The notes under the pieces: model-generated | The model's input: only the letters and a program-made list of their open reading frames with translations | What the model was told of the DNA's origin: nothing | Databases searched by the model: none | Program-made: the position numbers and the translations under genes | Shown here: one piece after another, positions 60,623-64,000 of the stretch | How the letters are laid out: each line of letters opens with the position of its first letter | How positions within the stretch are numbered: the stretch's first letter is position 1 | NCBI GenBank assembly: GCA_013823325.1 | Contig: PNLY01000014.1 | Span: 1 to 64,000, forward strand | Reading direction: 5' to 3' | Origin: Methylobacterium sp. | Lineage (GTDB): Bacteria > Pseudomonadota > Alphaproteobacteria > Rhizobiales > Beijerinckiaceae | Length of the DNA: 64,000 nucleotides

Positions 60623-60934
60623 TCACGCATCAGGATCCACGGTATCAGCCATCGCGTCCTTTTTCGCTTGCGGCAGCAGCGTCATCAGAAGGATGAAGGA
60701 CGCAAGCAGAAGGCAGATGCTATTGGTCACGATCAAAGGCCACTCGCCGAGCCCGATCCCGTAGAGGGTCCAAAGTGCGAAACCGGCGACGGTGAAGCTA
60801 TACATCACAGGCGAGATTGAGCTGGTGTCGCGGCTTTTGACGATGCGCCAAGCCTGCGGCACGAAGCTGACCATCGAGCAAAGCGCGGCAATGGCGCCCG
60901 CGGCTGTTGTCCAGGCCATCGTCATGTCACGCAT
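60623..60934 (-). CDS. SemiSWEET-family sugar transporter
   Basis: A 103-residue protein with three membrane helices and the proline-glutamine motif FVPQAWRIVKSRDTSSISPVMYSFTVAGFALWTLYGIGLGEWPLIVTNSI, the pattern of bacterial SemiSWEETs, which dimerise to pass sugars along a gradient. The start is uncertain between 60934 and 60925. It lies 12 bases upstream of the Crp/Fnr gene on the same strand, so the two are probably co-transcribed. Confidence 0.88.
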   Translation of the reverse strand: MRDMTMAWTTAAGAIAALCSMVSFVPQAWRIVKSRDTSSISPVMYSFTVAGFALWTLYGIGLGEWPLIVTNSICLLLASFILLMTLLPQAKKDAMADTVDPDA

Positions 60935-61092
60935 GCTGCGCGAGCGCAATGGACTGAGGCGCGCGCAGATGCTGAGGCGGGCAATGGCCACCAATCGTTC
61001 GCCAACATTCCCGGCATTTCCATCAACTTTCGGGAGACGCGGAACGATCGACTCGATGCGGAATTGCTAAGCCACCAGGGAGGGACGATCCG

Positions 61093-61170
61093 ATGCGGTG
61101 TAGCGTTTCGTTGGAGTTCTGGATCTACCTGGCCCTGACGCTCAACTTGGCGCTGGCGATCAATCTCTAG
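61093..61170 (+). CDS. Possible 25-residue membrane peptide
   Basis: A short frame from ATG 61093 to TAG 61168-61170, with GGGAGGG nine to ten bases upstream. The peptide is almost one hydrophobic helix (FWIYLALTLNLALAINL). It lies alone in the gap between two minus-strand genes. It could be a small membrane protein or a chance frame; nothing else supports it. Confidence 0.35.
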   Translation: MRCSVSLEFWIYLALTLNLALAINL

Positions 61171-61212
61171 AACGATGCTGACGGTCGCTCGCTCGTCGTG
61201 CATGGGCCATCC

Positions 61213-62256
61213 CTATCCCAGCTTTTCGTCGAACGTGATGGATGCCAGCGTGCCGATCGGCTGGCTGCGATATTGGAGCGTCGAGCCGAGACTTTTCGAC
61301 ATCGCGGCGATGATCTTGGCACCGAGCCCGCTGCCCTTCGCCGCGCCTTCGCCCGTCCAGCCGATTCCGTCATCTGCGACGCTGAGCGTGATCTGATTGG
61401 ACGGGCTCCGCGCGACGCTGACGCGAACCTCGCCATCTCCCACCGGGTAAGCATATTTCAGAGCGTTGGTAACCAGCTCCGTCGCGATCATGCCCACCGA
61501 GACGGCCCTATCGGTCTTGATCGACACGGGCTCGGCGTCGAGCCTGACGATCGGCGTCTTGCCTGAGGCGGTGATCGAATTGCCCAATTCGCCGACGAGT
61601 GTCTCCAGATAGGCGGCGAGGTCGACCTGCTGGACGTCGGTCGAGGTGTAGAGGCTGCGATGCAGGTTCGCGATGGCGGTGATACGTGCCTGCGTTTCCG
61701 CCAGCGCCGCCTTTGCCCCGGGCTCCGTTACGGCGCCGGCCTGCATCCGGACCAGCGAGCCGACCAGCGCCAGGCTGTTTGCCACGCGATGATTGACCTC
61801 GGCCAGCAGCATCTCGGCCCGGTCCTTGGCCTGGCGAACCTGCAACTCGGCCTCTTCTTTTGCCCGCATCAGCCGGGCGCGTTCGACAGCCTGTTCGAGC
61901 GCAGCCACCAGCAGCACTTCAAAGCCGTCGCCGATCGCCTTCACGACATAGTCGACGGCGCCGGTCTTGAGCGCCTGGACCGCGATGGACAGCTCGGTCG
62001 AAGCCGTGACGTATACGACGGGAGGCGCCTGCTCGCGCGCCCTCAAATCCTCGAGAACGGCGAGGCCGGAAGTCGTGCCAAGATCATGGTCGAGAATGAC
62101 AACGTCGATGTCGCCGTTCGCCAGCCGAGTGAAGCCAGCCTCAGCCGTCGTCACGTGATCGACCTGATAGCCGCGGCGGCCAAGAATGCGTTGGACGAGC
62201 CGTCCCAGAGCGGCGTCGTCATCGATATAGAGAGCCTTGATGATGCGGTTGGGCAT
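61213..62256 (-). CDS. Response-regulator/HisKA_2 histidine kinase hybrid
   Basis: A 347-residue protein. Residues 7-125 are a receiver domain (ALYIDDDAALGRLVQRIL; phosphorylation site in VVILDHDLGTTSG; VVYVTAST; VDYVVKAI). Residues 150-220 are a HisKA_2-type dimerisation/phosphoacceptor domain (LLAEVNHRVANSLALVGSLVRMQ), and the C-terminal part an HATPase (IATELVTNALKYAYP, VADDGIGW, GSGLGAKII). It probably takes phosphate on its receiver from the neighbouring CHASE3 kinase. Located 22 bases after the next regulator on the same strand. Confidence 0.92.
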   Translation of the reverse strand: MPNRIIKALYIDDDAALGRLVQRILGRRGYQVDHVTTAEAGFTRLANGDIDVVILDHDLGTTSGLAVLEDLRAREQAPPVVYVTASTELSIAVQALKTGAVDYVVKAIGDGFEVLLVAALEQAVERARLMRAKEEAELQVRQAKDRAEMLLAEVNHRVANSLALVGSLVRMQAGAVTEPGAKAALAETQARITAIANLHRSLYTSTDVQQVDLAAYLETLVGELGNSITASGKTPIVRLDAEPVSIKTDRAVSVGMIATELVTNALKYAYPVGDGEVRVSVARSPSNQITLSVADDGIGWTGEGAAKGSGLGAKIIAAMSKSLGSTLQYRSQPIGTLASITFDEKLG

Positions 62257-62278
62257 TACCGCGCCGCCATTGACTGGA

Positions 62279-62722
62279 TCATTCGGTTTCCGGAACCTGC
62301 ATCACCGAGAAGAACAACCCCAGCTGCTTGATGGCGTTGGCGAAGCCCTCGTAGTCGACGGGCTTGGTGATGTAGACGTTCGCACCCAGATCGTAGCAGC
62401 GCTGGATCTCGCGACTGTCGTCGGTCGTAGTCAAAACGATGACTGGCGAGCGGCGGGTATGCTGGTTAGCCTTGACCTTCTCGAGGATGTCGACGCCAGC
62501 CATGTCCGGCAGGTTCAGATCGAGCAGGATGAGCAAATGCCGCCGGGAGCTGGCCTCGCCCGTCCCGTCTGCACCGAATAGAAACGCGAGAGCATCCGTC
62601 CCGTTCTGGAAGGGGATGATCTCGTTGTTCACTCCCGCACGGCGGATGTTCTTCTCGATGAGGCGGGCATGCCCCTCATCGTCCTCGATCATCACGATCG
62701 AAACCGGCTTTCCATTGCTCAC
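62279..62722 (-). CDS. Single-domain response regulator (Rcp1-like)
   Basis: A 147-residue receiver domain without output domain. VMIEDDEGHARLIEKNIRRAGV, the phosphorylation site in LLILLDLNLPDMAGVDILEKVK, VIVLTTTDDSREIQRCYDLGANVYITKPVDYEGF. This is the Rcp1 type that shuttles phosphate between kinases. It overlaps the kinase gene upstream by ATGA and lies before the hybrid kinase gene, so the three form one signalling operon. Confidence 0.93.
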   Translation of the reverse strand: MSNGKPVSIVMIEDDEGHARLIEKNIRRAGVNNEIIPFQNGTDALAFLFGADGTGEASSRRHLLILLDLNLPDMAGVDILEKVKANQHTRRSPVIVLTTTDDSREIQRCYDLGANVYITKPVDYEGFANAIKQLGLFFSVMQVPETE

Positions 62723-64000
62723 GTGGAGGTACTCCGCTGAACCGCGCTGAGATCGGGCGGCAACAAGATCGAAAAGGTCGTGCCAGCGTCCAGTTCGGAG
62801 CTGACGGTGATGTCGCCGCCGAGGTTGCGGACGATTGTCCGGACATGCGCCAGCCCGATGCCTTCGCCCGGCTTGTCCTGCGCGCCTGATCGGCGAAAAA
62901 GCTCAAAAATCCGTTCGTGGTCGGTCGCTGCGATACCGCGGCCATTGTCTTCGACCTCGATGACAACCCAGCCCGATTTCTCCCGCTTCGCGCGCATGAC
63001 CACGTGAAGTTCGCGCTTGGGCGACCGGTACTTGATCGCATTGTCCAGGAGGTTGCCCAGGACCTGTTCGATCGACAGCCGATCGCTGCGGATCTTCAGC
63101 GGCGGAGATTCGACGGTGATGCCGTCGCCGTTCTCCGTCGCCTGATGATGCACGGCCGCCGCAGCAGCCTGCAGCGCGGCAGGAAGGTCGATCGCTTCGG
63201 CGCGCAGCACGCGCTTTCCCTCACGCGAGATTTTCAGGATGGCATTGATCAGCCCGTCCATCTTGCGCGTCGAGGATCGTATGAAGCTGATCGCTTCCGG
63301 CAGGTCCATGGCGACCGCCGTGCGGGCTTCCTCCAATACCGCCGGGGTAGCTGCTTCGCCGGCATCGAAATAGGCCTTGATCGGCGCAGCAGTCGCTTCG
63401 AGCTCACTCGTGAAACCCATGATATTCACGAGAGGCGCCCGCAGATCATGGGTCACGATATAGGCGAAGCGCTGGATTTCCTCATTGGCCCGGGTGAGCG
63501 CTTCGGTACGCTCTTGCACGCGCTGTTCGAGCCCGATGTTGAGGGCCGTGACCTCGGATCGAGCGGCGATGATCTCGCGCGTATAGCGCATGATTGTCCA
63601 GAATGCCGCCGCAGCGAAGAGAGTAATGACCAGAGCACCGAGAACGATGGTCCAGCGCAGCCGTGCTGATGCGGTTTCCTGACCGGCTATGGCCTGCTGA
63701 AGCCGTTGCTCGGATTGGGCGATGATCTTGCCGAACCCGTCGCGAACCTCGTCCATCAGATAGCGGCCCGAGCCCTGACGGACCGTGGCAATCGCCTCGT
63801 CCCAGACGCCGCGTTGCGCTAGGGCGATCGTTTGAGCCAACTCCGCCAGTTTGCCCCGCAAGGCGTCCTCCAGCCGGGCGACCTCGGCCTGCGCCAGTTC
63901 GGCTGCTCCGGCGGAAGCCTTCAGGCGCTGCAGCGTCGGCTCGAACCGGGCAATGGCATCGGTGTAGGGGCGGAGATAGGCAGCGTCGCGCGAGAGCAGA
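62719..64000 (-). CDS. Sensor histidine kinase with CHASE3 domain (5' end beyond the window)
   Basis: A partial gene: the frame stays open to the window edge, so the start lies outside. From the edge inward, LLSRDAAYLRPYTDAIARFEPTLQRL and EVARLEDALRGKLAELAQTIALA are the end of a CHASE3 sensor domain. Then come a membrane helix (RWTIVLGALVITLFAAAAFWTIM), a coiled coil, the HisKA domain (FAYIVTHDLRAPLVNIMGFTSEL) and an HATPase (VLGNLLDNAIKYR, VEDNGRGIA, GEGIGLAHVRTIVRNLGG). It resembles bacteriophytochrome-type kinases paired with Rcp1 regulators, but with a CHASE3 input. Confidence 0.92.
   Translation of the reverse strand, partial: LLSRDAAYLRPYTDAIARFEPTLQRLKASAGAAELAQAEVARLEDALRGKLAELAQTIALAQRGVWDEAIATVRQGSGRYLMDEVRDGFGKIIAQSEQRLQQAIAGQETASARLRWTIVLGALVITLFAAAAFWTIMRYTREIIAARSEVTALNIGLEQRVQERTEALTRANEEIQRFAYIVTHDLRAPLVNIMGFTSELEATAAPIKAYFDAGEAATPAVLEEARTAVAMDLPEAISFIRSSTRKMDGLINAILKISREGKRVLRAEAIDLPAALQAAAAAVHHQATENGDGITVESPPLKIRSDRLSIEQVLGNLLDNAIKYRSPKRELHVVMRAKREKSGWVVIEVEDNGRGIAATDHERIFELFRRSGAQDKPGEGIGLAHVRTIVRNLGGDITVSSELDAGTTFSILLPPDLSAVQRSTST

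Noticed and set aside
1..64000. tRNA, rRNA, CRISPR arrays, prophage or integrase genes
   Set aside because: Looked for while reading; no cloverleaf-like tRNA, no rRNA sequence, no regularly spaced repeats and no phage or integrase genes were recognised. A tRNAscan or profile search would be needed to exclude them fully.

Overview
The window is high-GC DNA whose gene families and overlapping ATGA-type operons fit an alphaproteobacterium of the Hyphomicrobiales/Rhizobiales. Bosea or a close relative is my best guess; it is an inference from gene content, with no marker gene here to prove it. It is a mixed metabolic and stress region. No rRNA, tRNA or CRISPR array was seen.

Layout: (1) 0.1-1.1 kb, a metallo-beta-lactamase-fold hydrolase. 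(2) 1.3-8.2 kb, a DeoR-controlled sugar or polyol operon: SDR, ABC importer without its ATPase, Zn-alcohol dehydrogenase, LacD-like class I aldolase. (3) 8.5-15.3 kb, a carboxylate module: tripartite TctABC-type transporter and GntR/FCD regulator, divergent from a CoA-transferase and two crotonase-fold enzymes, with a perfect inverted-repeat operator between the arms. (4) 15.4-27.3 kb, a vitamin B12 region: a wrecked metE, a cobalamin riboswitch in front of nrdA-nrdB (the NrdB sequence is the Phe-type, class Ic), a degenerate CbiX/[2Fe-2S] fusion protein, and a second cobalamin riboswitch in front of a methyltransferase, a TonB receptor and BtuFCD-like importer genes. (5) 27.5-30.6 kb, gene debris (IS3 remnant, lipid-kinase remnant) followed by a transketolase. 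(6) 30.6-38.8 kb, a GNAT enzyme and a LysR-flanked operon with an SDR, a split transketolase, a beta-hydroxyacid dehydrogenase and a TRAP transporter. (7) 39.1-48.1 kb, a lipase-like lipoprotein and an RpoE-ChrR type singlet-oxygen/lipid-modification regulon with two cyclopropane-synthase-like methyltransferases, DUF1295, DUF1365, DUF2177 and an FAD oxidoreductase. (8) 48.4-51.1 kb, a UdgX plus radical-SAM DNA-repair pair with an SOS box at the start codon. (9) 51.5-58.9 kb, a LacI-controlled glycoside operon: ABC importer without ATPase, unknown protein, GH2 hydrolase. (10) 59-64 kb, an IS3-family relic, a DUF6894 protein, a Crp/Fnr regulator, a SemiSWEET and a three-gene two-component cluster running off the right edge.

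Two themes link genes across operons. First, B12 status: when B12 is present the riboswitches should lower both the B12-independent ribonucleotide reductase and B12 uptake, and the B12-independent methionine synthase has already decayed. Second, membrane-lipid defence: rpoE, the FAD-protein operon and the DUF2177 gene share a similarly spaced promoter-like motif (ATCC, 18 bases, TAT), which supports one regulon. ChrR here has lost two of its usual N-terminal zinc ligands.
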